DNA of 64,000 bases. Source: Catenulispora acidiphila DSM 44928. GTDB taxonomy: Bacteria; Actinomycetota; Actinomycetes; Streptomycetales; Catenulisporaceae. Positions 9,234-17,295 of the stretch are shown here, one piece after another. The position numbers and the translations under genes are program-made. Below the pieces are notes generated by a model that was not told the DNA's origin, made no database searches, and was given only the letters and a program-made list of their open reading frames with translations. The stretch's first letter is position 1. Each line of letters starts with the position of its first letter. The stretch covers positions 4,650,001 to 4,714,000 of the forward strand of contig NC_013131.1 of assembly GCF_000024025.1 (NCBI RefSeq), in the 5' to 3' direction.

Positions 9234-11537
9234 CTACTGAACCACGAACCCGATCGCCGCCAAACAGTGCGCCTTGTTGTTGTCAGCCGCGGCGACAGCC
9301 CCGAAGAACCCCGTCACCTCTTGGCTCTGCGGGCTCGGCGCCTGCAGATCGAAGCGCTGGACGTTCGTCGCGGACCTCCCGGTCCCGTAGACCGCGCTCA
9401 CCGCGCCGCTGCGCCGGTGGAACTGGATCTTCGTGATGTACCGGCCGCCGTACCACGTCCCCCACTCGCCGGAGACGCCGACCAGCGGGTCGGTGACGTC
9501 GAAGGTCACCGTGGTCTTCCGCGCGCTGTCGGCCGGCACGCCGTTCCCGCCGCGCAGCGGATCGACCTTGCCGTCGGCGTGCGTGGCGCGGATGCCGTCG
9601 ACGATCTCGCCGTGGTAGACATCGATGCTCGAGATCCGCTGCTTCGAGGAGGTGTCGTCGAACGTGGTGCCCGGCGCGCCGGCCGGGCCGAGGCGGAACG
9701 CCGGCGCCGGCGGGTCGTTGTCCAGCGTCCGCGCGTGCGGTCCGGCGTACCGCCACAACGGCTCCCAGTACACCTTCAGCAGCTCGCTCACCGCGTCGGG
9801 ACCCTCGATGAGGTAGTCGAACTCGGCCAGCGACCCCGGGTAGAGGTTGTCCGACCCGACGACGTACGCCTCGTCGTCGACGATCATCAGCTTCGCGTGG
9901 TTGCCCGGCGCCGAGGGCACCTTGTTGTAGATGTAGCCGCTGGCGTTGAGCACCGACATCGCGGCGCTGCCGATCACCCCGTGCTTCGGCGGCTCCTCGC
10001 TCAGCGGCGGCTGCTTGAGCGTCGCGGTGTATCCCTCCTTCGGAAGGTTGGGCCACTTGTACGTGTCGCCCTCGATGTTGTCCCCCGGGGGAACGAGGTT
10101 CGTGTAGTAGAACGGCGCGACGAACAGCCGCTTCAGCGCCTCCTTGCGCGCGCCGCCCGGGTCCGGCAGCACGGCGTCGGTCGCCACGTCGTGCGTCATG
10201 TAGTACTTCAACAGGTCGAACGTGCGCACCGCACCGGACCCGAACGAGTACTGGTCGCCCTCGGCGCCGGCGCCCGCGTCCAACGGCGAGACGACCACCT
10301 CCACCTTCAGCGACTTGTTGGCCAGCAGCGCCTCCAGCACCCACTGGCAGACCACGTGGTCCGACCAGTTCTTCTTCCAGGCGCTGATCAGGTCCATCTG
10401 CGACATCTTGATCGAGCGCTTCGCGTTCAGGATCAGCTGCTTCTTCATGATGTCCGAAGCACCCTGGAAATCGGTGCTGCTGCGCCAGTACTTGCCCAGC
10501 GCGAGCATCCCGGTCGTCGCCTTGTACTCCTTGAGCCCGGCGAACGGCGGATGCACGACCCGCAGCGGGAAGCAGTCCTGGACCAGCTCGGGAAGCTGCT
10601 GCAGATCCTGCGTGTGGAAGTCGTGCGGCGGCGGGGGCGGAGGCGGCGGGGTCGGCGGGGGAGTGGGGTTCGACTCGTGCCACCGCACCAGCGCCTGCTG
10701 CTGCTGCGCCACCCACGCCGCGGCTTCCCTGCCGGTCAGGGGGTTGTTCGGCCGGGACTTGGCGGGGTTGCGGCCGTTCCAGACCACCTTCACCGGATCC
10801 AGCTGCTCCTGCGTCAGCAGGTCTCCGCCGACCGCCCACAGCTGGTCCAGGTAGCCCTGCGCACCGGCGGCGCCGGGACCGTGGACGATCGCCGACACGT
10901 CGTGGACCGGCGGGTAGCTCCGGAACAGGTCCATGTTCAGGTTGTGGCCGCCGGCGAACGCCTCCAGGCCGTCGGTGACGACGATCTTCGAGTGGTTCCA
11001 GGTCATCTTCGACCCGTCGCCGCCGAAGAAGTCGGCGCCGAAAACCTTCAGCTGCAGGGCGTCCAGGAACCCTTCGCGCAGCGCGTAGAAACGTCCCAGC
11101 CAGATGTCCGGCATCCGCTCCCAGGCATGACCCCGGTCCCGCACCAGGCGGACCAGAGCCTGCTTGAAGAGCGTGTAGTTGGTCGGCTCGCCGATCGGCA
11201 CCAGCGGCGTCTGGCCGAACAGGAACCGGAACTGCGTCGGCGCGGTCCGGTTCATCCGCGTGCTCAGCGCGGTGTCCATGGCGCCGATGACGATGCCGGC
11301 CCAGTCCGGGTCCGGGGTGTTCAGCGACGAAAGGTCGCACCGGTACCGGGCTTTCTGGATGACCTCCTCCAGCGCCGTCTGGTAGTCGCCCTGCCGGGTC
11401 CACGCTTGCGGCATGATCGCCTGCCCGAACGGCAGACCCCACACCCGCGGCGTGTCCATGAGGCGCACGTAGTTACGTCCGGTGCGCTGGTTGTAGTAGT
11501 TCCGGATCTCTGCTTGCACACTGTCGATCTCGCTCAT
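9234..11537 (-). CDS. Phospholipase D-like protein with a C-terminal jacalin-like lectin domain
   Basis: The protein has 767 residues and two HxKxxxxD catalytic motifs: HSKIVVTD near residue 182 and HAKLMIVD near residue 545. These are the paired half-sites of a phospholipase D. Residues about 633-767 read as a jacalin-like beta-prism lectin (ISSIDVYHGEIVDGI, GVSGEWGTWYGG, ITKIQFH, VTGFFGA, LAAIGFVV). A proline run near residue 300 separates the catalytic halves. ATG 11537 has GAGGGGGGA directly upstream. No signal peptide is visible, so any export would need a non-Sec route. The hydrolase gene ends 17 bp upstream on the same strand, so the two are probably co-transcribed. The pair looks like lipid-degrading effectors, but the target is unknown. 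Confidence 0.87.
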   Translation of the reverse strand: MSEIDSVQAEIRNYYNQRTGRNYVRLMDTPRVWGLPFGQAIMPQAWTRQGDYQTALEEVIQKARYRCDLSSLNTPDPDWAGIVIGAMDTALSTRMNRTAPTQFRFLFGQTPLVPIGEPTNYTLFKQALVRLVRDRGHAWERMPDIWLGRFYALREGFLDALQLKVFGADFFGGDGSKMTWNHSKIVVTDGLEAFAGGHNLNMDLFRSYPPVHDVSAIVHGPGAAGAQGYLDQLWAVGGDLLTQEQLDPVKVVWNGRNPAKSRPNNPLTGREAAAWVAQQQQALVRWHESNPTPPPTPPPPPPPPHDFHTQDLQQLPELVQDCFPLRVVHPPFAGLKEYKATTGMLALGKYWRSSTDFQGASDIMKKQLILNAKRSIKMSQMDLISAWKKNWSDHVVCQWVLEALLANKSLKVEVVVSPLDAGAGAEGDQYSFGSGAVRTFDLLKYYMTHDVATDAVLPDPGGARKEALKRLFVAPFYYTNLVPPGDNIEGDTYKWPNLPKEGYTATLKQPPLSEEPPKHGVIGSAAMSVLNASGYIYNKVPSAPGNHAKLMIVDDEAYVVGSDNLYPGSLAEFDYLIEGPDAVSELLKVYWEPLWRYAGPHARTLDNDPPAPAFRLGPAGAPGTTFDDTSSKQRISSIDVYHGEIVDGIRATHADGKVDPLRGGNGVPADSARKTTVTFDVTDPLVGVSGEWGTWYGGRYITKIQFHRRSGAVSAVYGTGRSATNVQRFDLQAPSPQSQEVTGFFGAVAAADNNKAHCLAAIGFVVQ

Positions 11538-11554
11538 GTCTTCCCCCCTCGCCT

Positions 11555-12754
11555 CTACAGAAAGGTCCAGTCGACCCAGCCGGCGCCCGTGCGGGCGGCG
11601 GTCACGGGGTACGGCTGCCGGTATGGCGGATCGCCCACGACGTCTTCGAGGTAGTACGTGTTGAACGGATTGCGCCCGGATATCGACGAGACCTGACGCA
11701 CGTACGGCCGCCCCGGCCGCACGCTGTCGCGCAGCGGTCCGCCGGCCATGTTGTCGAACACCGCCTGGTCGAGGTTGATCTGCTGCCGCAGCGGCAGCGA
11801 GTAGGTGTCGACCCCGGACTTCACCTTGAACTCCGAGCCCCAACTGGTGAGGTAGGCGCGCGCGAGCCGGTAGACCAGCTCGGGCACCCGCGCGGCGCTC
11901 GCGTTGACGTCCGCGGCGTTGTACTCACCGTTGCTGGTCATGTTCCCCGCGACCGTCGCGTGCCGTCCCCGGCAGGCGAACAGCCGGTATCCGGTGGGCT
12001 GCCCCATGCCGCTCTTGGCCGGCGCCAGCGGATCGGTGAGCTGGTAGTTGTCGGCGAGCTTGGTCCAGCTGCCGGTGCCCAGCTTCAGGGTCTGCGAGGT
12101 GCCCGCCATCTTGGCGTTGGGCCGCGGCACGACGCCGTCGAAGCCGGTGTCGAGCATGTCCCAGGCGGTGACGCCGACGTACTCCACGACGTTCGGCGGA
12201 AGCTGGGTCAAGATCCCGTACCAGTTGCCCGGTCCGGGAACGGGGTCGATCGCCAGGATGCGCACCGGGACGGCCTGCACCTCCGGCGAGCCGTACGCCT
12301 GCAAAAACCAGGCGGCCATGACGCACTCCACCGCGCCGCGGCTGTGCCCGATGAAGTTGAACGCCTTCGCCCCGCTGCGTGCCGCCAGGTTCGCGGCGTG
12401 CAGCGCGAGCGCGGCGGCGTCCCACCCCGACAGCGCGGACACCCTCGAACGCTGATCGCCGCCGGAGTACGGCTTGGCGTCCTTGAGCAGATCGGCTGGC
12501 GCCCTGAGCGGACCGTCCAACACCAGTGGTTCGCTGTTGTTGCGCGGCACCGCCCAGTCGTTCTCGCCGACGCCGCGCACCGTCACGCTCGGACTGGTCG
12601 CGGTCAGACTGCCGGTGAGCTCCTTGTGGATCCGGACCGGGATATAGCCCGTCGCCGGGTCGTAGATGTCCTTGTCGCTGCCGGGACGTGATACCTCTCC
12701 CTCGTCCCGTGTGCACGATGTTCCGCTGAAGCACACGGTGAACACATTGCCCAT
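11555..12754 (-). CDS. Alpha/beta-hydrolase, DUF2235/Tle1-like putative phospholipase
   Basis: The protein has 399 residues. The nucleophile elbow is GHSRG near residue 135, with candidate triad partners Asp in ILAIDPVPG (near 168) and His in CRGRHATVAG (near 262). The N-terminus FTVCFSGTSCTRDEGE resembles the opening strand of DUF2235 proteins, a family that includes type VI secretion lipase effectors (Tle1). ATG 12754 has GGGAGGGAA upstream; an in-frame start further upstream lacks a site. No signal peptide is visible. It is the first gene of a two-gene operon with the PLD-jacalin gene. A catalytic role is well supported by the motifs, but the lipid substrate is inferred from the relatives and the partner gene. 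Confidence 0.72.
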   Translation of the reverse strand: MGNVFTVCFSGTSCTRDEGEVSRPGSDKDIYDPATGYIPVRIHKELTGSLTATSPSVTVRGVGENDWAVPRNNSEPLVLDGPLRAPADLLKDAKPYSGGDQRSRVSALSGWDAAALALHAANLAARSGAKAFNFIGHSRGAVECVMAAWFLQAYGSPEVQAVPVRILAIDPVPGPGNWYGILTQLPPNVVEYVGVTAWDMLDTGFDGVVPRPNAKMAGTSQTLKLGTGSWTKLADNYQLTDPLAPAKSGMGQPTGYRLFACRGRHATVAGNMTSNGEYNAADVNASAARVPELVYRLARAYLTSWGSEFKVKSGVDTYSLPLRQQINLDQAVFDNMAGGPLRDSVRPGRPYVRQVSSISGRNPFNTYYLEDVVGDPPYRQPYPVTAARTGAGWVDWTFL

Positions 12755-12941
12755 GAATTCCCTCCCGTTCCTCCGGCCGGCACTCGCCTGCCACGAACGG
12801 GGTCTACCCGGCATATAGCCCTATACCGGGCATCAATTCACAGTTCACTGTGACGGGTGACGTGTGCGGCGGCATCCTCTCGACAAGGGGGAAAAGCAGG
12901 CCTCTGTTTTCAGCGCGGAATTGCTTCGGCGGCATCGTTTT

Positions 12942-14357
12942 TCACGGACGCGCCGCGACCGGCCGCACGCGCCGCACGCGTGCGCCGGCGTCGGGATGCA
13001 TGCGCAACGCGGTCACCGTCACGCTCAGCGAGAACAGCGCGAGGATGAGGAACGCGACGGTGTAGGCGGTCCCGGCGCTCGGCGCTCCCGGCAGCAGCCG
13101 TCCCAAGGGTCCGCCGGCGCGCAGGGCGATGGTGCTCACGGCGATCGCCAGTCCCGCGGACATCTGGAAGGCGGTGGCGGCGATGGAGTTGGCGTCGCGC
13201 ATCTCCTCCGGGCCGACGTCGCTGTAGGCGATGGTGCTGAACGCGGTCAGCGCGACCGAGCGGGCGATGCCGCTGAGCAGGATCAGCGCGCAGGTGAGGA
13301 CGATCGGCGTGTGGGCGGTGAGCAGCCCGGCGGCAGCCATCGCCGCCGCCATCACCAGCGTGGAGGCGACGAGCACCGGACGGAAGCCGAAGCGGTTGAG
13401 CATCGGTGTGGTCGCCGGCTTGATGCCGATGTTGCCCACGAAGATGAACAGGACCACCGCCCCGGACTTCACGGCGCTCCAGCCGAACACGTTCTGGAAC
13501 AGCAGCGGCAGCAGGAACGGTCCGGCGCCGACGACGAGCCAGAACACCGAACCCCCGCTGACCGACGTCCGCAGCGTCGCGATCCGCAGGACCCTGAGAT
13601 TCACCAGCGGCGCCTCGGTCCGCAACAGGTGGCGCGTCGCCGCGGCGAGCAGGACGACCGACACCACAGCGGTGGCGATGGCGGTGGCCCAGGAGATGTC
13701 GGTGTCGGAGAACAGGTGCGCGGCATACGTGAGGCCGCCGAGCCCGAGGCACGTGAGCACGACGCCGAGCCGGTCCAGCCGCGGCGGCCGCTCGGTGGGC
13801 GCCGCCTCCACGACGCGCCAGGCGATGGCGAACGCCACCACGCCGAGCGGGATGTTGATCCCGAACAGCCACGGCCAGGAGGCGTAGGTCGTGATGAGCC
13901 CGCCGGCCAGCGGCGCCACGACCGGAGCCATCAACCCCGGCCACACGATGTACGCCATGAGCCGCAGCAGGTCGGATTTCTCCGCGCCGGCCAACACGAT
14001 CAGCCGTCCGACCGGCACCATCATCGCGCCGCCGAAGCCCTGCAGGACCCGCATGGCGATCAGCACCGGCAGCGTCGTACTGAGCGCGCAGCCCAAGGAG
14101 GCGGCGGTGAACACGGCGATCGCGGCGAGGAACACCGGCCGCGTGCCCCACCTGCGGGTCAGCCAGCCGCTGAGCGGTATCAGCGCGGCGAAGGTGAGCA
14201 GGAAGGAGGTGATGACCAGCCCGATGGCCGAGGAGCTGACGTGCAGGGACCGGGCCATCTGCGGCGCGGCGGTGGTGACGATGGTGCCGTCGAGCATCTC
14301 CATGAAGAAACACCCGGCGACCAGCAGTGCTTTGGCGCGGTGAGATTTGTCGATCAT
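12942..14357 (-). CDS. MFS transporter, DHA2-type drug exporter
   Basis: The protein has 471 residues and about 14 hydrophobic segments. The opening FFMEMLDGTIVTTAAPQMARSL is the DHA2 motif in helix 1 (LDxTIVxxAxP). Further on, WLTRRWGTRPVFL is the loop 2-3 motif and GFGGAMMVPVGRLIV is the motif C region. It should export drugs or metabolites by proton antiport at the cell membrane. ATG 14357 was chosen because the reading frame upstream lacks a ribosome site and crosses the 26-bp palindrome at 14408-14433. That palindrome lies about 50 bp upstream of the start and probably controls this gene. No TetR gene is directly adjacent. Confidence 0.9.
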   Translation of the reverse strand: MIDKSHRAKALLVAGCFFMEMLDGTIVTTAAPQMARSLHVSSSAIGLVITSFLLTFAALIPLSGWLTRRWGTRPVFLAAIAVFTAASLGCALSTTLPVLIAMRVLQGFGGAMMVPVGRLIVLAGAEKSDLLRLMAYIVWPGLMAPVVAPLAGGLITTYASWPWLFGINIPLGVVAFAIAWRVVEAAPTERPPRLDRLGVVLTCLGLGGLTYAAHLFSDTDISWATAIATAVVSVVLLAAATRHLLRTEAPLVNLRVLRIATLRTSVSGGSVFWLVVGAGPFLLPLLFQNVFGWSAVKSGAVVLFIFVGNIGIKPATTPMLNRFGFRPVLVASTLVMAAAMAAAGLLTAHTPIVLTCALILLSGIARSVALTAFSTIAYSDVGPEEMRDANSIAATAFQMSAGLAIAVSTIALRAGGPLGRLLPGAPSAGTAYTVAFLILALFSLSVTVTALRMHPDAGARVRRVRPVAARP

Positions 14358-14407
14358 GCGGGGTGCTCTCTGCGAGGCCGGGCGCGGGAGCCCCGGGAAT
14401 GCCTTTA

Positions 14408-14433
14408 GAGTAGACGCAACGTTGCGTCTACTC
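14408..14433. promoter_or_regulatory. Perfect 26-bp palindrome, probable TetR-type operator
   Basis: The half-site GAGTAGACGCAAC is followed at once by its exact reverse complement. It lies 51-76 bp upstream of the DHA2 exporter start at 14357, a usual operator position. TetR-family repressors bind such palindromes. The regulator is not next to it; the TetR gene at 18974-19630 is the nearest candidate. Confidence 0.75.
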
Positions 14434-14465
14434 AAGCGCATCCCCGTCGGGCCCGGTCTGTCGGG

Positions 14466-14861
14466 TCAGGTCGTGGCGTTCGCCGCCAGCAGCTTGCCGA
14501 GCACGTCGACCGCCCCCGGCAGTTCGCGCCGCAGGTTCGCCAGGTCCAGGCCCTCGTCGCCGACGACGGCCAGCAGCGCGTTCTCCCCGATCGAGGCGAA
14601 GACGACATGCCCGCCGGCCGCCCGGATGACCGACTCGCGCAGACCTCCGAGCCCGACGTGCGCGGCGGTGCGCGTACCCAGCGCCACGCCGGCGGCGCAG
14701 AGCGCGGCGAGCGATTCCTGTTCCCCCGATCCGTTGTCGGACTCGGAGGCGACGAGCAAGCCGTCGGCGGTGGAGATGATGCTGTCGGTGATACCCACGA
14801 CCTTTTCGCGCAGCGCTCGCAGCTCGCTGACCAAGGCAATGGACGATGTCGGTGGCTTCAC
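14466..14861 (-). CDS. Roadblock/LC7-domain protein
   Basis: This is a 131-residue single roadblock domain (SELRALREKVVGITDSIISTADGLLVA ... LGGLRESVIRAAGGHVVFASIGENALLAVV). Bacterial roadblock proteins are small dimers that usually act on MglA-like GTPases or sensor kinases. The start is GTG 14861, with GAGGAG 6-7 bp upstream. It lies between the DHA2 exporter and the other roadblock-cluster genes, all on the minus strand. The GTPase, DUF742 and kinase genes normally found with roadblock proteins in actinomycete conservons are absent nearby. Confidence 0.85.
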   Translation of the reverse strand: MKPPTSSIALVSELRALREKVVGITDSIISTADGLLVASESDNGSGEQESLAALCAAGVALGTRTAAHVGLGGLRESVIRAAGGHVVFASIGENALLAVVGDEGLDLANLRRELPGAVDVLGKLLAANATT

Positions 14862-14997
14862 AGCATGCTCCTCGGCATGGGCAGCCGTGCGGCTGTATGT
14901 CGCGCGGCCGATGTGGCGGTCGGCAGTTCGGCAGGTGGCAGAGGTCGGTATGGGGTTGAGGTCGTTAGGGAGGTAGACAGGTGGGCGGATTCGACGG

Positions 14998-15243
14998 TCA
15001 GGGAAGGCGTTTGAGGATGGTCAGGAGATGGAGCACGGTCTGCTCGGCAGGCTGCGTCACAGCCGGCGCCGTGCGACTGGGACTCTGAGACGGTACGCGA
15101 CGCGGCAGGGCTGCCTGTCGGGTCGCGGGCGGCGCTTCAGGCTCGCCGCCGGGCGCTTCGGGCTCGCCTAAGGATGCTTCGGGCTCGCCTTCTCCGTCCT
15201 CTTCCACTTCTACCAGCTCTGCGCCGTCGTCTTCACCGCTCAT
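14998..15243 (-). CDS. Small acidic, proline-rich hypothetical protein
   Basis: This is an 81-residue protein with no recognised domain. The N-terminal half is acidic and repetitive (GEPEA appears three times as EGEPEA, LGEPEA and GGEPEA). The C-terminal half is basic and Ser/Pro-rich and ends in a hydrophobic helix (VLHLLTILKRLP). ATG 15243 has GGGAGGGA upstream and overlaps the stop of the DUF4388-like gene by 4 bp, which argues for translational coupling and a real gene. It may be a linker or regulator for the roadblock cluster; this is inference. Confidence 0.6.
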   Translation of the reverse strand: MSGEDDGAELVEVEEDGEGEPEASLGEPEAPGGEPEAPPATRQAALPRRVPSQSPSRTAPAVTQPAEQTVLHLLTILKRLP

Positions 15244-16097
15244 AAACTGTCCCTCCCGCCTGTGTCCTCACTTGATCGGTCGCGACGAATCCGGCGCGGC
15301 AACGCCGTCGCCTTCTCGTCTGTCGGGCGCTCCACCGGCGCGACGCGTCGCGCCGTACTCGGGGGAGCCGTGGTACGCGGCGCTTCCCATTCCAGCAGGC
15401 GCCGCGCACGAAGGCGCGTGATGTCGAGCATCGCCGGGTATACCCCGCAGCCCAGAAAGAACGCGATGTCCCGCGCGGTCCGCCGGCCGTTCGCCGCGAG
15501 CAGTACGGCTTGCTGCCGCGCGGTCAGCAGCGCCGGGTCGATGCGCGCCGCCGGACGGCAGCGGGCGCCGGCCAGCTCGGCGAGCGATCCCCAGCTGCGC
15601 GTCAGGGCATTGATACGGCGCGAGGTCTCGTCGGCGAGCCCGCGCGGCGACTCGCCGGGACACGTCACCAGCTCCGGAGGGACGGCGGCGTCGTGGACGG
15701 TCCAGCCTTCGGCCGGATTGAGCGCCATGGCGAAGGCGGCGTCGTAGACCGCGCCGATGCAGACGGCCTCGAGTTCGCCCTGGCCGATCAAGCCGAGGTC
15801 GATGAGCACCGAGTTCAGGTCGCTGACTTCGTCGGTGGCGGTGGCGGTGGCGGTGGTTGTGGCTGCGGCTGTCGCTCGGCGCGTGATCGCGGCGGCCCAG
15901 CCGTCCTCGTCGATGCGTCCGGAGCGGATGAGAAGCGTCTCGACGGACGGGGCATTCGGCGTGTCCACCGCGATCACGAGTCCGCGCCGCAGATGAATCG
16001 TCCCGCCCGGCGTCCCGGACACCTCGACCGCGCCGGTGAAGTCTTCCGCCAACAGCTTCACCAACAATGCCGGAACGTTGCGTGGCGCCTGGCTCAT
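15240..16097 (-). CDS. DUF4388-like protein with a C-terminal helical domain
   Basis: The protein has 285 residues. The N-terminus (LLAEDFTGAVEVSGTPGGTIHLRRGLVIAVDTP) matches the layout of DUF4388, a small domain often found with response regulators and gliding or cell-polarity systems. An Ala/Thr run (about residue 80-95) links it to a second region containing LTARQQAVLLAANGRRTARDIAFFLG, which reads like a winged helix. The C-terminal tail is basic and disordered. Its start overlaps the stop of the roadblock gene upstream by 4 bp and its stop overlaps the small acidic gene by 4 bp, so the three form one operon. Confidence 0.68.
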   Translation of the reverse strand: MSQAPRNVPALLVKLLAEDFTGAVEVSGTPGGTIHLRRGLVIAVDTPNAPSVETLLIRSGRIDEDGWAAAITRRATAAATTTATATATDEVSDLNSVLIDLGLIGQGELEAVCIGAVYDAAFAMALNPAEGWTVHDAAVPPELVTCPGESPRGLADETSRRINALTRSWGSLAELAGARCRPAARIDPALLTARQQAVLLAANGRRTARDIAFFLGCGVYPAMLDITRLRARRLLEWEAPRTTAPPSTARRVAPVERPTDEKATALPRRIRRDRSSEDTGGRDSL

Positions 16098-16459
16098 GTC
16101 AGGATGCTCTCTGCCAACGAAGCGGTTTCCCTGACAGCCAGGGCGAGATTCGCCCGCTCGCGCTCCAGGGCGAGGACCAGGACCACGCTGTTCAGCGGCG
16201 CGCGACCCGGCACGGCGTGCACGATCTCGTGCAGCCCGCTGGTGGTGACCACGACGCTCTCCAGCTCGCCGGCCGCCCCGGCCTCGTGCAAACCCTCTGC
16301 GATCAACGTGGTCAGCTCCGCGGTCTCGTGCGCCTCGCCGACCGCCGAAAAGTCGCCCGACGCACGGTATGCCAGACCCGTGACCGCATCGACCAAAGCA
16401 GCCCCGATCACTCCAGGAGATTCAAACGCTGCGGAGAGCGACATTTCGAGTCTGGGCAC
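16094..16459 (-). CDS. Roadblock/LC7-domain protein
   Basis: The protein has 121 residues: SPGVIGAALVDAVTGLAYRASGDF, then a helix, then LESVVVTTSGLHEIVHAVPG and VVLVLALERERANLALAVRE. It is similar in layout to the divergent roadblock gene at 16589, including the ending RANLALA. GTG 16459 was chosen because AAGGGG lies 7 bp upstream; ATG 16444 has none. It heads the minus-strand operon with the DUF4388-like and acidic genes. Confidence 0.82.
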   Translation of the reverse strand: MPRLEMSLSAAFESPGVIGAALVDAVTGLAYRASGDFSAVGEAHETAELTTLIAEGLHEAGAAGELESVVVTTSGLHEIVHAVPGRAPLNSVVLVLALERERANLALAVRETASLAESILT

Positions 16460-16588
16460 CGGAACCCCTTCACTTCGCGATATGTGTCACGTTACTTTAG
16501 TCGTCAACCGGACTAACCGCGAGGCTCGCATCCTTTATGCCGCGAGGTCGTGATCAAGAGTCGTGAACTGAATTCGGGAGGAAGTCCG

Positions 16589-16954
16589 ATGAACATCGAA
16601 GGCGCACTGAAAGAAGCGATGGCGGTCGACGGCGCCCTCGGGGTCGCCCTGGTCGACTACGACAGCGGCATGTCGCTGGGTTACCTGGGCGGCGGGCCCG
16701 GCCTGGACCTGGAGGTCGCCGCGGCGGGGAACACCGAGGTCGTCCGGGCCAAAATGCGCACCCTGGCGCGGCTCGGACTCAACGAGACCGTCGAGGACAT
16801 CCTCATTACGCTCACCGGCCAGTACCACGTGATCCGCCTGCTCCCCGGCACCGACGTCGGGCTGTTCCTCTACCTCGCCCTCGACCGTTCCCGGGCAAAC
16901 CTGGCCCTGGCCCGCCATGAGCTCAAGCGCATAGGGTCCCAAATAGAGGTCTGA
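16589..16954 (+). CDS. Roadblock/LC7-domain protein
   Basis: This 121-residue roadblock domain (MNIEGALKEAMAVDGALGVALVDYDSGMSLGYLGGG) includes VEDILITLTGQYHVIRLLPG and FLYLALDRSRANLALARHEL. ATG 16589 has GGGAGGAAG about 8 bp upstream. It is divergent from the roadblock gene at 16094-16459 and looks like its paralogue, so the two may form a heterodimer. The shared 129-bp intergenic region should hold both promoters. It is the third roadblock gene within 2.5 kb. Confidence 0.85.
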   Translation: MNIEGALKEAMAVDGALGVALVDYDSGMSLGYLGGGPGLDLEVAAAGNTEVVRAKMRTLARLGLNETVEDILITLTGQYHVIRLLPGTDVGLFLYLALDRSRANLALARHELKRIGSQIEV

Positions 16955-17295
16955 ATGGCTGCGTCTTAACAGAAGCGGGCCGATAAATGCGACATGTCGG
17001 ACGGGGATATCCGCGATGAATGTCCCTAATTAATCGGCCCGACTATTGAGCGCGCGGGTCGATGCCGCCACTGTCGGGACCCCGCGCGAACACGCTATGT
17101 GAGAGCCCATATTCACTGCGCGGCGAGCAATCGGGTCGCCGCGACGGCCGAAGAGACCGTCGCGGCTGTGCTGGCTACGACGGTCCCTTCAGCGCCTGCA
17201 CCGCACCCGCCTTCGGCCGCGCGCAGGGAGCCGCAGCACCCTGATCTTGCTGTCTGCTGTCTGTCGTCTGCTGTTACTGCTGCTCCCGCAGGTCG
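16955..17295. other. Intergenic region without a convincing gene
   Basis: This 341-bp gap lies between the roadblock gene (+) and the MFS gene (-). Its left part holds a nested inverted repeat (16976-17041). The part from about 17245 is rich in short CTGCTGT-like repeats. Short open frames here have no ribosome site or family resemblance. Confidence 0.5.
16976..17041. promoter_or_regulatory. Nested inverted repeat, possible terminator or structured RNA
   Basis: An outer 9-bp stem pairs CGGGCCGAT (16976-16984) with ATCGGCCCG (17033-17041). Inside it GACAT (16991-16995) pairs with ATGTC (17020-17024), and a core around GGATATCC makes a third level. It starts 22 bp after the roadblock stop, so termination is the simplest role. 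Confidence 0.45.

Noticed and set aside
9267-11654. Long plus-strand frame opposite the PLD-jacalin gene
   Set aside because: The protein is Arg/Val-rich without any recognisable motif, while the minus strand has two HKD motifs and a lectin domain.
12864-14408. Long plus-strand frame opposite the DHA2 exporter
   Set aside because: It is a low-complexity Arg/His/Gln-rich shadow; the minus strand encodes a clear 14-helix exporter.
17062-17244. Small plus-strand gene in the gap after the roadblock gene
   Set aside because: No ribosome site, Arg-rich random-like composition and no recognisable family.
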